Source: Prochlorococcus sp. AG-347-I04 (GTDB taxonomy: Bacteria > Cyanobacteriota > Cyanobacteriia > PCC-6307 > Cyanobiaceae). Taken from it: a DNA stretch of 64,000 bases. A model generated the notes under the pieces. The model did not search any database, had not been told where the DNA came from, and worked only from the letters and a program-made list of their open reading frames with translations. A program made the position numbers and the translations under genes. Positions 34,373 to 45,368 of the stretch are shown here, one piece after another (position 1 is the first letter of the stretch; each line of letters opens with the position of its first letter). The stretch is from assembly GCA_003281625.1 (NCBI GenBank), contig QCBL01000005.1:16035-80034 (forward strand), read 5' to 3'.

Positions 34373-35095
34373 ATGACTTTTACAAAATATCAATTTAACA
34401 ATTTTTGTTATTGGCCTTCAAATCCTAAAAAAATTGTGGAATTTATTGGTGGAAGTTATTTAGCTTCTAAGCCAGATTTAACTTATAGAAGATTCATAGA
34501 GAGTTTAATTAATAAAAATTATGCAGTACATGCATATAAATACACTCCGCAATTTGATCACCAACAACTTGCTATCAAAGCATGGAAGGATTTTAAGAAT
34601 TGCCGAATATCATTGTCTAAGAGAATTGGTGCATCAATTCCTTCAATAAGAATTGGTCATAGCCTAGGCTGTAAAATTCATTTAATTTCTCCTGATGGAG
34701 GAAGAAATTGCGAAAAATTCATATCTATTAGCTTTAATAATTTTAGTGCTAACAAATCAATTCCATTATTGAAACAAATTTCTCAAAAATTAGAATTCAA
34801 TAGTGAATTCAGCCCAAGTCCTGAAAGAACTTTTCGATTAATTGAAAAGACATATAATCAAAAAAATAACTTCCTAATAAAATTCAACTCAGATGATTTA
34901 GATCAAACAGATAAATTATTTTCTTGTCTAAAAGCAAGAAAAGAAGATAATTCCAAGGGGATAATGCTAAAAGGTACCCATACCATGATTGCAAGCGCAG
35001 GACTAAGAGAAAATTTTTTGGGAGACTGGGCCGATGATGAATTCAAAAGAAATACCATAAAAAAAATTTCCAACTTAATTGATGAATCTAATTAG
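34373..35095 (+). CDS. DUF1350 alpha/beta-hydrolase-like protein
   Basis: A 240-residue protein of the cyanobacteria/plastid DUF1350 family. [10 protein letters not shown] near residue 24 and a nucleophile-elbow-like G-H-S-L-G-C (about 101-106) suggest an alpha/beta-hydrolase fold, with L-K-G-T-H-T-M near the end as a possible histidine. The substrate is unknown. Its stop overlaps the convergent acs gene by 4 bases. Confidence 0.7.
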   Translation: MTFTKYQFNNFCYWPSNPKKIVEFIGGSYLASKPDLTYRRFIESLINKNYAVHAYKYTPQFDHQQLAIKAWKDFKNCRISLSKRIGASIPSIRIGHSLGCKIHLISPDGGRNCEKFISISFNNFSANKSIPLLKQISQKLEFNSEFSPSPERTFRLIEKTYNQKNNFLIKFNSDDLDQTDKLFSCLKARKEDNSKGIMLKGTHTMIASAGLRENFLGDWADDEFKRNTIKKISNLIDESN

Positions 35096-37074
35096 GATAA
35101 TTCTTTCAACTTTTCTAAAACAGTACTATCTTCAAGAGTACTTATATCGCCACTGATTTTTTCTCCAGCCGCCAAAGATCTCAAAATTCTCCTCATAATT
35201 TTTCCACTACGTGTTTTTGGAAGAGAGTCAGAAATTATTATTTTTTCAGGCTTTGCAATAATTCCAATTTCATTAACAACATGTTTCTTTAAATTCTCTA
35301 CTAATTCTGAAGAACTGTTCACTTCTTTCTCAAGAGATACAAAGGCAACTATAACTTCACCTTTTAAATCATCTTTTCTCCCCACAACAGCAGACTCTGC
35401 AACTGATTCATGACTTACCAAAGCAGATTCTATTTCCATTGTTCCTAACCGATGTCCTGAAACACTTATTACATCATCAACTCTTCCCATAATCCATATA
35501 TATCCATCTTCATCAATCCGTGCTCCGTCTCCAGCGAAATAAACATTTTTTTCTCCTCTGAAGGAAATATATTCCCAATAACTCTCCAAGTATCTCTTTG
35601 AATTACCATGAATTGTTCTCATCATTCCTGGCCATGGCTTCTTAATAATTAAATAACCACCTTCATTTTCCCTCACCTTTTCTCCATCCTTATCAACAAC
35701 TTCAACTTCAATTCCTGGTAGAGGGTAAGTAGCTGAACCTGGTTTTGTAGCTACGACTCCAGGCAATGGACTTATCATCACACCACCAGTCTCAGTTTGC
35801 CACCAAGTATCTACTATAGGACATTTATTTTTACCGATAACTTCCTTGTACCAAATCCATGCTTCAGGATTAATTGGTTCTCCAACTGTTCCCAAAAGTC
35901 TAAGACTCTCCAGATTATATTTATCAGGGATTTCACGACCAGACTTCATAAATGCTCTTATTGCAGTTGGTGCAGTATAAAAAATAGAAACCTTATATTT
36001 CTGAACAATTTCCCAAAAAGCCCCTAAATTTGAGGGTCTTGGCACTCCCTCAAACATTAGTGTTGTAGCTCCATTAGATAAGGGCCCATAAACTATATAA
36101 CTATGACCTGTAATCCAGCCAACATCAGCAGTACACCAGTAAATGTCGTCATCTTTTAAATCAAAAATCCATTTGAATGTCAAATGGGACCAAAGATTAT
36201 AACCACCTGTGGTGTGGACCACACCCTTGGGTTTTCCAGTAGAGCCAGAAGTATAAAGAATAAATAGTCTATCCTCACTATTCATTATTTCTGGTTCACA
36301 CTGATCTTTTTGGTCTTTTAATAATTCGTGCCACCATAAATCTCTATCGTCAGACATAGAAATATTTTTTTTTGTTCGTTGAACAACAACAACTTTCTCA
36401 ACTACTTCATCTGCCCCACTTTCAATTGCCGCATCAACTGCCTGCTTAAGTTCAATCACCTTATCTTTTCTAAAGCCACCATCCGCAGTAATCACAAATC
36501 TGGCATTTCCATCAATTAATCTATCTTTTAAAGCTTCTGAAGAAAATCCTCCAAAGACAACAGAATGAGGCGCGCCAATTCTTGCACAAGCTAACATCGC
36601 GAACATCGCCTCTGGAATCATCGGCATATAAATACAGACCAAATCTCCTTTTTTTACTCCAATTGCTTTTAATGCATTAGCTGCTTTACATACCTCTTTT
36701 AGAAGTTCTTCATAAGTATATTTTTTGCTATCTCCTGGTTCACCTTCCCATATAAGAGCTGTCTTTTTTCCAAGACCTCTCTTAATGTGTCTATCTAAGC
36801 AGTTATATGTAATATTGAGTTTCCCTTCTTTAAACCATTTAAAAAAAGGTGCATTATCGGTATCTAATACAGTTTGAAATGGCTCAAACCAATCTAATTC
36901 GGATTTTGCAAAAGATTCCCAAAATTGAATAGGATTATCTGATGCTTGTTTTTTTAGACTTAGTAATTCTTCTTGAGAATTAATATTTGAGTTTTCTGCA
37001 AATCTTTTTGATGGAGGGAAAATTCTGTTTTCTTCAAGTATGTTATTGATTGAATTTTTTTTATCTAATGACAT
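35092..37074 (-). CDS. acs: Acetyl-CoA synthetase
   Basis: A 660-residue AMP-forming ligase that converts acetate, ATP and CoA to acetyl-CoA. The P-loop-like [11 protein letters not shown], the motif D-T-W-W-Q-T-E-T-G, and the C-terminal T-R-S-G-K-I-M-R-R with the catalytic, acetylatable lysine are visible. It is the last gene of a minus-strand run after the prenyl-transferase gene. Confidence 0.95.
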   Translation of the reverse strand: MSLDKKNSINNILEENRIFPPSKRFAENSNINSQEELLSLKKQASDNPIQFWESFAKSELDWFEPFQTVLDTDNAPFFKWFKEGKLNITYNCLDRHIKRGLGKKTALIWEGEPGDSKKYTYEELLKEVCKAANALKAIGVKKGDLVCIYMPMIPEAMFAMLACARIGAPHSVVFGGFSSEALKDRLIDGNARFVITADGGFRKDKVIELKQAVDAAIESGADEVVEKVVVVQRTKKNISMSDDRDLWWHELLKDQKDQCEPEIMNSEDRLFILYTSGSTGKPKGVVHTTGGYNLWSHLTFKWIFDLKDDDIYWCTADVGWITGHSYIVYGPLSNGATTLMFEGVPRPSNLGAFWEIVQKYKVSIFYTAPTAIRAFMKSGREIPDKYNLESLRLLGTVGEPINPEAWIWYKEVIGKNKCPIVDTWWQTETGGVMISPLPGVVATKPGSATYPLPGIEVEVVDKDGEKVRENEGGYLIIKKPWPGMMRTIHGNSKRYLESYWEYISFRGEKNVYFAGDGARIDEDGYIWIMGRVDDVISVSGHRLGTMEIESALVSHESVAESAVVGRKDDLKGEVIVAFVSLEKEVNSSSELVENLKKHVVNEIGIIAKPEKIIISDSLPKTRSGKIMRRILRSLAAGEKISGDISTLEDSTVLEKLKELS

Positions 37075-37170
37075 TAAATAAATCTATGTTTATTAAACCT
37101 AGTCGAAAAATTCATGGTTTTCAAAATTTTTAATATTAATTTAGCTGGAATAATTTGTTTTTTAATAGCT

Positions 37171-38142
37171 CTAATAAATACGGCTTAGAACAAATTCTGG
37201 GAGAGCCAATAAAGCCCTTTTATATTCTGAATCAGGAAGCCAAACTAGAGCTTCTTTAGAAAGCATTGCAAAATCTTCAGCTAGTTTTCTGGAACTTTCG
37301 ATAGCTTTAGAATTCATAATGATACTAAGGGCATCATCTAAATCATCTTTTTCGGCAAGTTCTCTGTTGATAAGAACAGACAACTTCTTATTTTCTTCTA
37401 GGGCATATAAAACTGGTGCAGTAAGATAACCACTTGCTAGATCGCTTATAGCAGGTTTTCCAAGTTGCTTATCATTTCCAGTAAAGTCAAGTATGTCATC
37501 TACAACTTGAAAAGCCAAGCCAATATTTTTGCCAAAATCGTATAAAGAGGTTAAGTTTTCATCATTAAGACCACTTAAAACTCCTGCCGCTTTTGAGCTA
37601 TTTGCTATTAATGATGCAGTTTTACAGTAGCTTTTATTAATATATTTTGAAAAAGATTGAGCAGAGTCGAATCTATTTAGATTTTGCTTAATTTCTCCCT
37701 CTGCTAAGTCCATTATTACTCTACTAAGTAATTTAACTACATTTACATTATCAAGATTTGCAAGGTGCCAACTTGCTTGAGCAAATAAGAAATCACCGGC
37801 CAAAACAGCCACTCTGGTATTAAATCTGCTATGAACAGTATCCACACCTCTTCTGGTAGAAGCCTCATCAACAACATCATCATGAACTAATGATGCTGTA
37901 TGAATCATTTCAGTTATCTCAGCAAGCCTTTTATGTTTACTTGTTAAATTAAACTCAGGTGATATTGCTTTTGAAATTAATAAGACGATTCCTGGCCTAA
38001 GTCTTTTTCCCCCAGCACTAAAAAGGTGTTCCGCTGCGGCTTGAAGAATTGGATGACCCGCTCCAATTAAATTTTTCAGCTCAAGAATAAGATCATCAAG
38101 ATCATTTTCAACTGGTTGTAGTAGTTCTGTTACTGTGTTCAT
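37171..38142 (-). CDS. sds: Long-chain prenyl diphosphate synthase
   Basis: A trans-prenyltransferase that makes the isoprenoid side chain used for plastoquinone (solanesyl type). Both Asp-rich motifs are present, D-D-V-V-D-E and D-D-I-L-D-F, and the G-G-K-R-L-R-P motif. The start could be the ATG at 38154; I prefer that at 38142 because GAGG lies about 9 bases before it and the extra residues are not conserved-looking. Chain length cannot be read reliably. Confidence 0.88.
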   Translation of the reverse strand: MNTVTELLQPVENDLDDLILELKNLIGAGHPILQAAAEHLFSAGGKRLRPGIVLLISKAISPEFNLTSKHKRLAEITEMIHTASLVHDDVVDEASTRRGVDTVHSRFNTRVAVLAGDFLFAQASWHLANLDNVNVVKLLSRVIMDLAEGEIKQNLNRFDSAQSFSKYINKSYCKTASLIANSSKAAGVLSGLNDENLTSLYDFGKNIGLAFQVVDDILDFTGNDKQLGKPAISDLASGYLTAPVLYALEENKKLSVLINRELAEKDDLDDALSIIMNSKAIESSRKLAEDFAMLSKEALVWLPDSEYKRALLALPEFVLSRIY

Positions 38143-38169
38143 AATTGGCCTCATGTATATATTAAGGAA

Positions 38170-38964
38170 TCAAACATTGCTTCGGAGGTTAACCAACCTA
38201 ATTTCTTTATTAATTCCAAACCAAAATTTTACTTTTTTGAAAAATATATCTTTTTCTGAAGTAACAAAAAATTTTATATTTTCATAAGAAAGACTTTCAT
38301 GACTGGCAATTTTTGGAATAGCAAAAGATTCATTAAATTTTTTTATTAATGCTACTGATGGATCAATAATTTTTATTTTTGAATCTAATCTTTTTCTTAA
38401 AAAGTCATAAATTAGAGGATAATGACTGCATCCAAGTATTAATTCTTCAATATTTTTGTTTATTAGTGGTCTCAAGTATAAATCTGAAAGATAGTTTAAC
38501 CTATCATAATTTATTTTTTCTTTTTCGATTTCGCATACAAATTCTGGACATTCTTGCTGAAATATTTTCGCATTCTCTTTTTTAGAATTTATAGCGTTTT
38601 TGTAATATGATGATCGGACAGTTGTTTGGGTTGCTAGGACACCAATTATTTTTTTATCAACCATTTCTGATACTGAGTTTATAAGATCAAAACATGGAAC
38701 TTTTAAATTATCTTCCAGAATATCTAGTGCACATGCATTTGTAGTGTTACAAGCAACTAAAAGTGCATCCAAATTCTTATCTTCAAAAAAGTTGCAAATC
38801 TCTTTTGCAATTAATTTTATCTCTTTAAAATTTTTACAACCATAAGGTATTCTTTTTGTATCCGCCAAATAAAAAACTTCAACATCTTTACGTGTTTTTA
38901 GTAAAGAATTAAGGATAGTAAAACCTCCTATACCGCTGTCAAATATACCTATTTTAAGCTTCAC
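38170..38964 (-). CDS. murI: Glutamate racemase
   Basis: A 264-residue enzyme that provides D-glutamate for peptidoglycan. F-D-S-G-I-G-G (D9) opens the protein; the two catalytic cysteines are C72 (A-C-N-T-T-N-A) and C179 (G-C-S-H-Y-P-L). It overlaps the upstream amidase gene by 4 bases (ATGA), indicating translational coupling in a cell-wall unit. Confidence 0.93.
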   Translation of the reverse strand: MKLKIGIFDSGIGGFTILNSLLKTRKDVEVFYLADTKRIPYGCKNFKEIKLIAKEICNFFEDKNLDALLVACNTTNACALDILEDNLKVPCFDLINSVSEMVDKKIIGVLATQTTVRSSYYKNAINSKKENAKIFQQECPEFVCEIEKEKINYDRLNYLSDLYLRPLINKNIEELILGCSHYPLIYDFLRKRLDSKIKIIDPSVALIKKFNESFAIPKIASHESLSYENIKFFVTSEKDIFFKKVKFWFGINKEIRLVNLRSNV

Positions 38965-40046
38965 CCTATTTTATACAAGTATTCAAGAATGCCTTTTGCA
39001 ATTGCATAAGCTAATCTTTTACGATGCTTTGTTTTTTCTAATCTTCGAGCATCTAATCTCCCTGTTAAAAATCCAATTTCAACAAGAACTGCAGGCATCC
39101 TAGTATTTTTGATTACGTAAAATCTACCTTGTTTAACCCCTCGATCAGGACTTCCGGGAGAAACTCTTATAATTTCCTTTTGAATTTTTTTTGCGAGTAA
39201 CCTACCTCTCCAACCTCTATAGTAAAAAGTTTCCAATCCATTAATATCCCTTCTTTTTCCTCTTGAGGCATTTGCATGAACACTTACAAAGATATCTGCA
39301 TCCGCATTATTAGCGAAGGAGACTCTTCGAGGTAAATTCAAATCAATTTCATTTTTCCTAGTTAACTTTACTTTGACACCTTTCTCAGAAAGTAAATTTT
39401 TAACTATTTTGGAAACCTCTAGTACAACATCTGTTTCCCTAATACCGCGAATACCTACTGCACCTGGATCAGGACCTCCGTGCCCAGGATCGATAACAAC
39501 CAAAAATTTGTTTTGCTTTACGTCTGGTAATTTAAAGAAATGATAATCACTTTTTTTCTTACGAATTGAGTTTTGATTTTCTTTAATATTTCCTATCCTC
39601 TTATCGACTAGGCCTTCACCAATCTTCTTAAAAGGATATTTTGGATTAAATAGTTTAATTCTCCACCTATTTTGATCTAATCCAACCATTCGCCAAGTCA
39701 AGGGTTTCAAATCAGTTTCTTCCTTAAATTCAATTACTAGTCTCGTTTTACCCTTATTTGGTTTACCTAATCTAATTTCTTTTATTGGGCCATTACCTTT
39801 AATTATTCTGGGATTTTTTAATTCTCCTGGAAAATCTACCCAGAATCTATCACCAGATATTTGGTCACCCTTCTGAAAGTATGCTTTTAACTTAGTATTT
39901 GATTGAGTTCTTAATTCCAAAACTCCATTAGTTTTTAACGCCCACGCCGCCAGAGCACTTGAAGATTTAATTGGGAGAATTGAGGAATTTAAAAATAAAA
40001 AAACGGATAAATAACGAAAAAGTTTATTCTCAAAAAACTTTATCAT
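38961..40046 (-). CDS. N-acetylmuramoyl-L-alanine amidase with AMIN domain
   Basis: A 361-residue periplasmic enzyme that cleaves the amide between MurNAc and the stem peptide. It has an N-terminal hydrophobic signal (residues 10-30), an AMIN-like domain (about 35-140), and an Amidase_3 catalytic domain starting at V-V-I-D-P-G-H-G-G with zinc ligands in that motif, R-G-I-R-E-T-D and S-V-H-A-N-A. Start and stop overlap its neighbours. AmiC-like, likely in cell division. Confidence 0.88.
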   Translation of the reverse strand: MIKFFENKLFRYLSVFLFLNSSILPIKSSSALAAWALKTNGVLELRTQSNTKLKAYFQKGDQISGDRFWVDFPGELKNPRIIKGNGPIKEIRLGKPNKGKTRLVIEFKEETDLKPLTWRMVGLDQNRWRIKLFNPKYPFKKIGEGLVDKRIGNIKENQNSIRKKKSDYHFFKLPDVKQNKFLVVIDPGHGGPDPGAVGIRGIRETDVVLEVSKIVKNLLSEKGVKVKLTRKNEIDLNLPRRVSFANNADADIFVSVHANASRGKRRDINGLETFYYRGWRGRLLAKKIQKEIIRVSPGSPDRGVKQGRFYVIKNTRMPAVLVEIGFLTGRLDARRLEKTKHRKRLAYAIAKGILEYLYKIG

Positions 40047-40873
40047 TAGTTTGAAAATAATTTGTTTTTTCTATGTTTAAGGCTTGGCATCTGCTCCCTA
40101 ATTTTCTTTACTCTTTCTTTATCAGCCGGTGCTATTGCAGCTCCCTGAGTTTTTCCAGCATCAGACAAAACTGTACCCCATGGGTCAATAACCATTGCAT
40201 GACCATGACTTTGCCTTCTCCCATAATGAATCCCTGTTTGAGCTGGAGCAACTACATATGCTGTATTCTCAATTGCTCTTGCTTGTAATAGGATTTGCCA
40301 ATGATCTTTTCCAGTAAATGCCGTGAAAGCGGCAGGAATCATAATTAACTCTGCACCATTTGAAGACAAATATCTATAAAGTTCAGGAAATCTTACATCG
40401 TAACAAATCGATAACCCTATTTTGCACAGACCCGGAACATCTACAACAGGTGGATATTCCGCGCCAGAAAGTATGGTAGATGATTCCTTATATAAATTTC
40501 CATCTGGCAAATCAACATCAAATAAGTGAATCTTGTCGTATTTTGCCAATATTTGTCCATCTTTGCCAAATAAAGCTGACCTATTAAAAGTATGACTATC
40601 ATCACCAGCAGGAACAGGATACCCTCCTCCTAGAAGAATTACTTGATATCTTTGCGACATAGTTTTTAGAAAATTTGCACACTTCTCTGACAATTCAGAA
40701 GCCAATCTAAGTTTTTCATCATCTCCTCCTAAAAAAGCAAAATTCTCAGGCAATCCTATTAACTCAGCACCTCTTCTAGCAGCCAATTCAATTTGTTCTT
40801 CTGCTTCAATAAAATTTGCTTCAACATTTGAAGTGCTCGTAATCTGCAATGCAGCCACCAAAAAATCAGTCAA
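40046..40873 (-). CDS. Nitrilase-family carbon-nitrogen hydrolase
   Basis: A 275-residue cytoplasmic hydrolase with the family triad E43 (L-P-E-N-F-A-F), K114 (K-I-H-L-F-D-V-D) and C157 (S-I-C-Y-D-V-R-F-P). The sequence is nearest to the Nit1/Nit2 omega-amidase/deaminated-glutathione amidase group. It is coupled to the amidase gene downstream (one shared base). Confidence 0.85.
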   Translation of the reverse strand: MTDFLVAALQITSTSNVEANFIEAEEQIELAARRGAELIGLPENFAFLGGDDEKLRLASELSEKCANFLKTMSQRYQVILLGGGYPVPAGDDSHTFNRSALFGKDGQILAKYDKIHLFDVDLPDGNLYKESSTILSGAEYPPVVDVPGLCKIGLSICYDVRFPELYRYLSSNGAELIMIPAAFTAFTGKDHWQILLQARAIENTAYVVAPAQTGIHYGRRQSHGHAMVIDPWGTVLSDAGKTQGAAIAPADKERVKKIREQMPSLKHRKNKLFSN

Positions 40874-40903
40874 GACTTTGCTCCTAGTAAACCAATTCGT
40901 AAA

Positions 40904-41638
40904 TCATGAGGCACGAATCACACCTTTTTCAACTTGAGCTGGAACAATATCTAAGCAATCAAGTTCAGCGCAACATTTAAAATCATCCTCATAATCTCCA
41001 AGACTTGTCAATCTTTTGCCATGGGTTGCTGTTTTTAAACATTTCAAAATATCATTTTTCCAAAAATTCCAAAGTGCCAAAGCAGCTTGTAATTCGTCAT
41101 TCAAAATATTAATTTCAAAATCATAATTTTGTCGCAAGTATGAGGCCAAAGCACCTGCAGCTAATGAATCCTCAAGTGAATATGAGCCTTCCCAGCCACT
41201 ACCAAGTATTAAAACATTTTCTCTTTTTAATGAAATAATTTTTTCGGCAACTGCTTTCCTATTTGGGAGTCCCATAGCAAATAAAAAGTTTGCATTTTGA
41301 ACTTTTTGCAATGATTTAGTCCCATTAGTTGTGCTCATAAAAAGTCTTTTGCCATTTACAACTTTTTTTGTAACTGATAAGGGAGAATTCCCTAAATCAA
41401 AGCCATCAATTTTCTTCCCGCCTCTTTCTCCGAGCATTACTCTTTCATCAGCTTGCCACTTCATTGCTGATTCTTTTAATAAATCTAAATCTGCAAATAC
41501 TTGTATTGCGTCAGCTCCATTATTTAAAGCCCAAGAAATTGTGGTTGTAGCTCTTAAAACATCAATAACAACTGCAATATCAGGACTAATTTCAGGTACA
41601 TCCTTTGCGACGTGGTAATAAGTGAGATTAATGATCAA
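40904..41638 (-). CDS. comB: 2-phosphosulfolactate phosphatase-like (ComB family)
   Basis: A 244-residue protein beginning V-I-D-V-L-R-A-T-T-T-I near residue 25, the ComB signature, with S-T-T-N-G-T-K-S-L and L-G-S-G-W-E-G-S motifs. ComB acts in coenzyme M synthesis in methanogens; cyanobacteria do not make coenzyme M, so the natural reaction here is not known. It heads the minus-strand run with the nitrilase gene. Confidence 0.85.
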   Translation of the reverse strand: MIINLTYYHVAKDVPEISPDIAVVIDVLRATTTISWALNNGADAIQVFADLDLLKESAMKWQADERVMLGERGGKKIDGFDLGNSPLSVTKKVVNGKRLFMSTTNGTKSLQKVQNANFLFAMGLPNRKAVAEKIISLKRENVLILGSGWEGSYSLEDSLAAGALASYLRQNYDFEINILNDELQAALALWNFWKNDILKCLKTATHGKRLTSLGDYEDDFKCCAELDCLDIVPAQVEKGVIRAS

Positions 41639-41763
41639 GTCCTATAGTGCTTTTATTATAGAAAACAGTTACTTAATTTGATTATTTTTTTTTTAAAAAC
41701 AAACTTATTGATAATATAGAACTAATTTGTTTTTAAGAAATTTTATCAAGTATTAATTTGGAA

Positions 41764-43074
41764 ATGAATAATATCCGCACTATAAAAGGTGGTGTTAATT
41801 TAAAAGGAAAAGTAAGAGTACCTGGAGATAAATCCATTTCTCATAGAGCTTTGATAATTGGAAGTATTGCTGTAGGTAACACAACTATTGAGGGGTTTTT
41901 ACACTCTGAAGATCCACTTTCAACTGCTGATTGTCTTAGAAAATTAGGTGTAGGTATACCTGAAATAAAAAAAGATGAGCCTTTTACGATTTCAGGTTTG
42001 GGTCTTGATGGTTTAAAAGAGCCTAAAGAAATTCTAGATTGTGGGAATTCTGGAACTACCATGAGATTATTGATGGGACTACTAGCCGGTCAAGAAGGTA
42101 AGAATTTTATCTTAACTGGGGACATATCACTTAATGAGAGACCTATGGGTAGAGTGGGTAAACCTTTATCTTTGATGGGTGGCAAAATTTCTGGTAGAGA
42201 GAAAGGGAACAAGGCTCCAATCTCAATTATTGGGAATAAACTTAAAGGATGTGTTATTGGAACACCTGTAGCAAGCGCTCAAGTAAAATCCGCAATATTA
42301 TTGGCAGGCCTTAAAGCTTCTGGAACCACTTCTGTTATTGAGCCAGCATCTTCAAGAGATCATACAGAAAGGATGTTAAATGCATTTGGAGCAGACATAA
42401 GTATCAGGGGAGAATTAGGAAGAAATGTAGTTATAAAGTCAGGGGGTAACTTAATTGGTCAGAGAATATTAATCCCTGGAGACATAAGCTCTGCTTCTTT
42501 TTGGATGATAGCTGCATCTATTGTTCCTGATTCCGAGGTTTTAATTCAGAATGTTGGATTGAATCCCACTAGAACAGGGATTCTAAATGTAATGGATTCA
42601 ATGGGGTGCGATTATGAGATTTTAGATAAATCGACTATTGCAGGGGAACCTATTGGATCTATTAAAGTGAGGACTGCAAAGAATTTAAGATCATTCACTA
42701 TTGAAGGAGATATTCTACCAAAACTTATAGATGAGATCCCTATCCTTACCGTAGCTGCCTGTTTTTGTAATGGAGTTTCTGAAATTAAGGATGCACAAGA
42801 ATTAAGAGTTAAGGAAACAGATCGATTAAAGGTCATGGCAAGACAGTTGTACAAATTCGGTGCTGAAATGACAGAAAAAGAGGATGGTCTAATTATTAAT
42901 GGTCAATCAAAATTTCATTCTGCGGAGGTAGACAGTGAGACGGATCATCGAGTAGCAATGAGCCTTGCTGTTGCTTCACTTCTCGCCAAAGGTACCTCAA
43001 AAATTATGAGGGCCGATGCCGCTAGCGTCTCTTATCCCACTTTTTGGGCAGACCTTGCCAAACTAACTAACTAA
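41764..43074 (+). CDS. aroA: 3-phosphoshikimate 1-carboxyvinyltransferase (EPSP synthase)
   Basis: A 436-residue shikimate-pathway enzyme. Visible are the P-G-D-K-S-I-S-H-R motif, G-N-S-G-T-T-M-R-L and L-N-E-R-P-M-G-R, and the C-terminal [15 protein letters not shown]. An upstream TTG at 41758 could add two residues; I take the ATG at 41764. The presence of the intact binding motifs suggests an active, class II-like enzyme. Confidence 0.93.
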   Translation: MNNIRTIKGGVNLKGKVRVPGDKSISHRALIIGSIAVGNTTIEGFLHSEDPLSTADCLRKLGVGIPEIKKDEPFTISGLGLDGLKEPKEILDCGNSGTTMRLLMGLLAGQEGKNFILTGDISLNERPMGRVGKPLSLMGGKISGREKGNKAPISIIGNKLKGCVIGTPVASAQVKSAILLAGLKASGTTSVIEPASSRDHTERMLNAFGADISIRGELGRNVVIKSGGNLIGQRILIPGDISSASFWMIAASIVPDSEVLIQNVGLNPTRTGILNVMDSMGCDYEILDKSTIAGEPIGSIKVRTAKNLRSFTIEGDILPKLIDEIPILTVAACFCNGVSEIKDAQELRVKETDRLKVMARQLYKFGAEMTEKEDGLIINGQSKFHSAEVDSETDHRVAMSLAVASLLAKGTSKIMRADAASVSYPTFWADLAKLTN

Positions 43075-43086
43075 CTCAAAAAGTTT

Positions 43087-43992
43087 TTGTCTGAATTAAT
43101 TGAAGTTTTAACAAAAGATGGGAGTTACTCTTTAAGAAGTGTATTTTTTCAGGAGAATTTCCATAGCTTATTAGGAGCATTAGAGGAAACAAAATTAAAG
43201 TTTACAACTCCTTCTAATTTAAAGAGATTTAAGGGTAAATCTCTTAATGTCTTGGATATATGTTTTGGTTTAGGGTACAATTCCGCGTCTTTATTAGATG
43301 AATTAATTGAACAACAATCTTATTTAAATTTGTATGCTTTGGAGATTGATAAAAAGCCTCTTGAATATTCGCTTAGAAAGGAATCTTTCCTGAAATTATG
43401 GGCTCCAAAAGTCAAAACTATATTTGAATCACTATATCGAAAAGATTACTTTGAAGATCAATTTTTTAAATGTAATCTTTTGTGGGGTGATGCTAGAGAA
43501 ACAATCAACATTGTTCCTTCATCAATTAAATTTGATCTGATTTATTTAGATGGTTTTTCCCCTCAAAAATGTCCACAAGTATGGACAATTGAATTTTTAT
43601 CTAAAGTCACAGAAAAGCTCGATTCTCATGGTTATTTAATAACCTACTCTTCTTCAGCTGCAGTAAGAAAAACTTTAAAAAATCTTGGATTAGAAATTTT
43701 TACCATTAAACCAAAGATTAGTAACAGAATTTCTTGGAGTCAGGGAACTGTCGCAATATCAAAATTAGATAAGAATAAATTGAAACCCAATTTCAATTTT
43801 GAAAAGTTATCCTTAATGGAACAGGAACATCTCTTAACTAAAGCTAGTATTCCATATAGAGATCAAGATTTAAACTCAAGTAAAGACGACATAATCAGAA
43901 GAAGATTAGATGAGCAATTGTTCTCAAATCTATTATCTACAAAAAAGTGGAGAGATAAGTGGGGAATGACGAAGTTATCCTTTAAGAGTTAG
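43087..43992 (+). CDS. MnmC-like (DUF752) methyltransferase
   Basis: A 301-residue SAM-dependent methyltransferase: motif I is L-D-I-C-F-G-L-G-Y-N-S near residue 57, with an acidic D-G-F-S-P-Q-K-C-P and a C-terminal tail. It corresponds to the N-terminal (methylating) half of MnmC, which finishes the mnm5s2U34 modification in tRNA. The oxidase half is absent. It is 12 bases from aroA and 25 bases from glmU, so a co-transcribed unit is likely. Confidence 0.75.
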   Translation: MSELIEVLTKDGSYSLRSVFFQENFHSLLGALEETKLKFTTPSNLKRFKGKSLNVLDICFGLGYNSASLLDELIEQQSYLNLYALEIDKKPLEYSLRKESFLKLWAPKVKTIFESLYRKDYFEDQFFKCNLLWGDARETINIVPSSIKFDLIYLDGFSPQKCPQVWTIEFLSKVTEKLDSHGYLITYSSSAAVRKTLKNLGLEIFTIKPKISNRISWSQGTVAISKLDKNKLKPNFNFEKLSLMEQEHLLTKASIPYRDQDLNSSKDDIIRRRLDEQLFSNLLSTKKWRDKWGMTKLSFKS

Positions 43993-44017
43993 ATTTAAAT
44001 AAGGATTTCAAATAAAC

Positions 44018-45367
44018 ATGTTAAGTGTTGCGATATTAGCGGCAGGCAAGGGTACTAGGATGGAAAGCTCATTGCCTAAAGTTTTACATAAAATTTCTGG
44101 CAAAAGTCTTCTACAAAGAGTAATTGATTCATGTGTCGAATTAAAACCTGATCAAATTTTCGTAATTACTGGACACAAATCTAAAGAAGTACAAAATTCG
44201 ATCCCAAAAGATAAACAAATCCATGTTGTTATTCAAGAACCTCAATCAGGGACCGGTCACGCTATACAGGTCCTTTGTAGAGAAGTAAAAAAACATGAAG
44301 GTGACCTGTTGGTACTTAACGGCGATGTGCCACTCATCAAGCCTAGTACTCTAAAAAGACTTCTATACTTACACGATTCAAAAAAAGCTGATGTTTCTTT
44401 AATTACTACAAAGAAAAAAAATCCTTATGGATATGGCAGGGTTTTTTTGAAGGGAGATTTTATAGATAGAATTGTTGAAGAAAAAGATTGCGACGATCTA
44501 GAAAGAGAAAATCCATTAATAAATGCAGGTGTTTACTGCTTTAACTGGGGTAACTTGTCAGAAATAATTAATACCTTGCAAAGCAATAATAGTCAAAAAG
44601 AGATTTACTTAACAGATACAGTATCTTTACTAAAAAATTCCTTTAGCCTCGAGGTAGAGGATAATGGAGAGCTTCAAGGAATTAATAACAGAATTCAACT
44701 ATCAGAATGCGAGGATAGTATTCAAAATTCAATAAAAGAAAAGCATATGCTTAATGGCGTAACTTTTATAAATAAAGCAAGTTGTTCAATAAGTGAAGAA
44801 GCTGAAATTGGGAAGGATGTTATTATAGAGGCGAATACTCATATAAGAGGAAATACCAAAATAAAGAATTATTGCATTATCGGACCAAATACTTTCATTG
44901 AAAATTCTAATGTGGGATTAAATTGTGAAATTTCAAACTCTACTGTTTATGCTTCTCAGATAATGGACTATATAAAAATTGGCCCTTATAGTCATATAAG
45001 ACCTAATTCCAAAATATCTTCCTTTAGCAAAATAGGCAATTTTGTTGAAATCAAAAATAGTCAATTAGAGGAAGAATCTAAAGTAAACCATTTAAGTTAT
45101 ATCGGCGATTCTATTATTGGAAGATCTACAAATATTGGAGCAGGCACTATTACTGCGAATTTTGATGGTCAGAAGAAACATCAAACAAAAATTGGCAAAA
45201 ATTCCAGTATTGGTGCAAATACAGTTTTTGTAGCGCCAATAAATCTCGGGGAATCAGTTACAACAGGAGCTGGTTCAGTGATCACAAAAGATTCCAAAGA
45301 TAATTCATTAGCAATCGCAAGAACTAAGCAAGTAAATATAGAAAATTGGGAAAGAAAGAAATCCTGA
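44018..45367 (+). CDS. glmU: Bifunctional UDP-GlcNAc pyrophosphorylase / GlcN-1-P acetyltransferase
   Basis: A 449-residue two-domain enzyme making UDP-GlcNAc for peptidoglycan and lipopolysaccharide. The uridyltransferase domain opens with L-A-A-G-K-G-T-R-M; the C-terminal half is a left-handed beta-helix of hexapeptide repeats, ending with a [12 protein letters not shown] segment. Convergent with murF. Confidence 0.94.
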   Translation: MLSVAILAAGKGTRMESSLPKVLHKISGKSLLQRVIDSCVELKPDQIFVITGHKSKEVQNSIPKDKQIHVVIQEPQSGTGHAIQVLCREVKKHEGDLLVLNGDVPLIKPSTLKRLLYLHDSKKADVSLITTKKKNPYGYGRVFLKGDFIDRIVEEKDCDDLERENPLINAGVYCFNWGNLSEIINTLQSNNSQKEIYLTDTVSLLKNSFSLEVEDNGELQGINNRIQLSECEDSIQNSIKEKHMLNGVTFINKASCSISEEAEIGKDVIIEANTHIRGNTKIKNYCIIGPNTFIENSNVGLNCEISNSTVYASQIMDYIKIGPYSHIRPNSKISSFSKIGNFVEIKNSQLEEESKVNHLSYIGDSIIGRSTNIGAGTITANFDGQKKHQTKIGKNSSIGANTVFVAPINLGESVTTGAGSVITKDSKDNSLAIARTKQVNIENWERKKS

Positions 45368-45368
45368 T

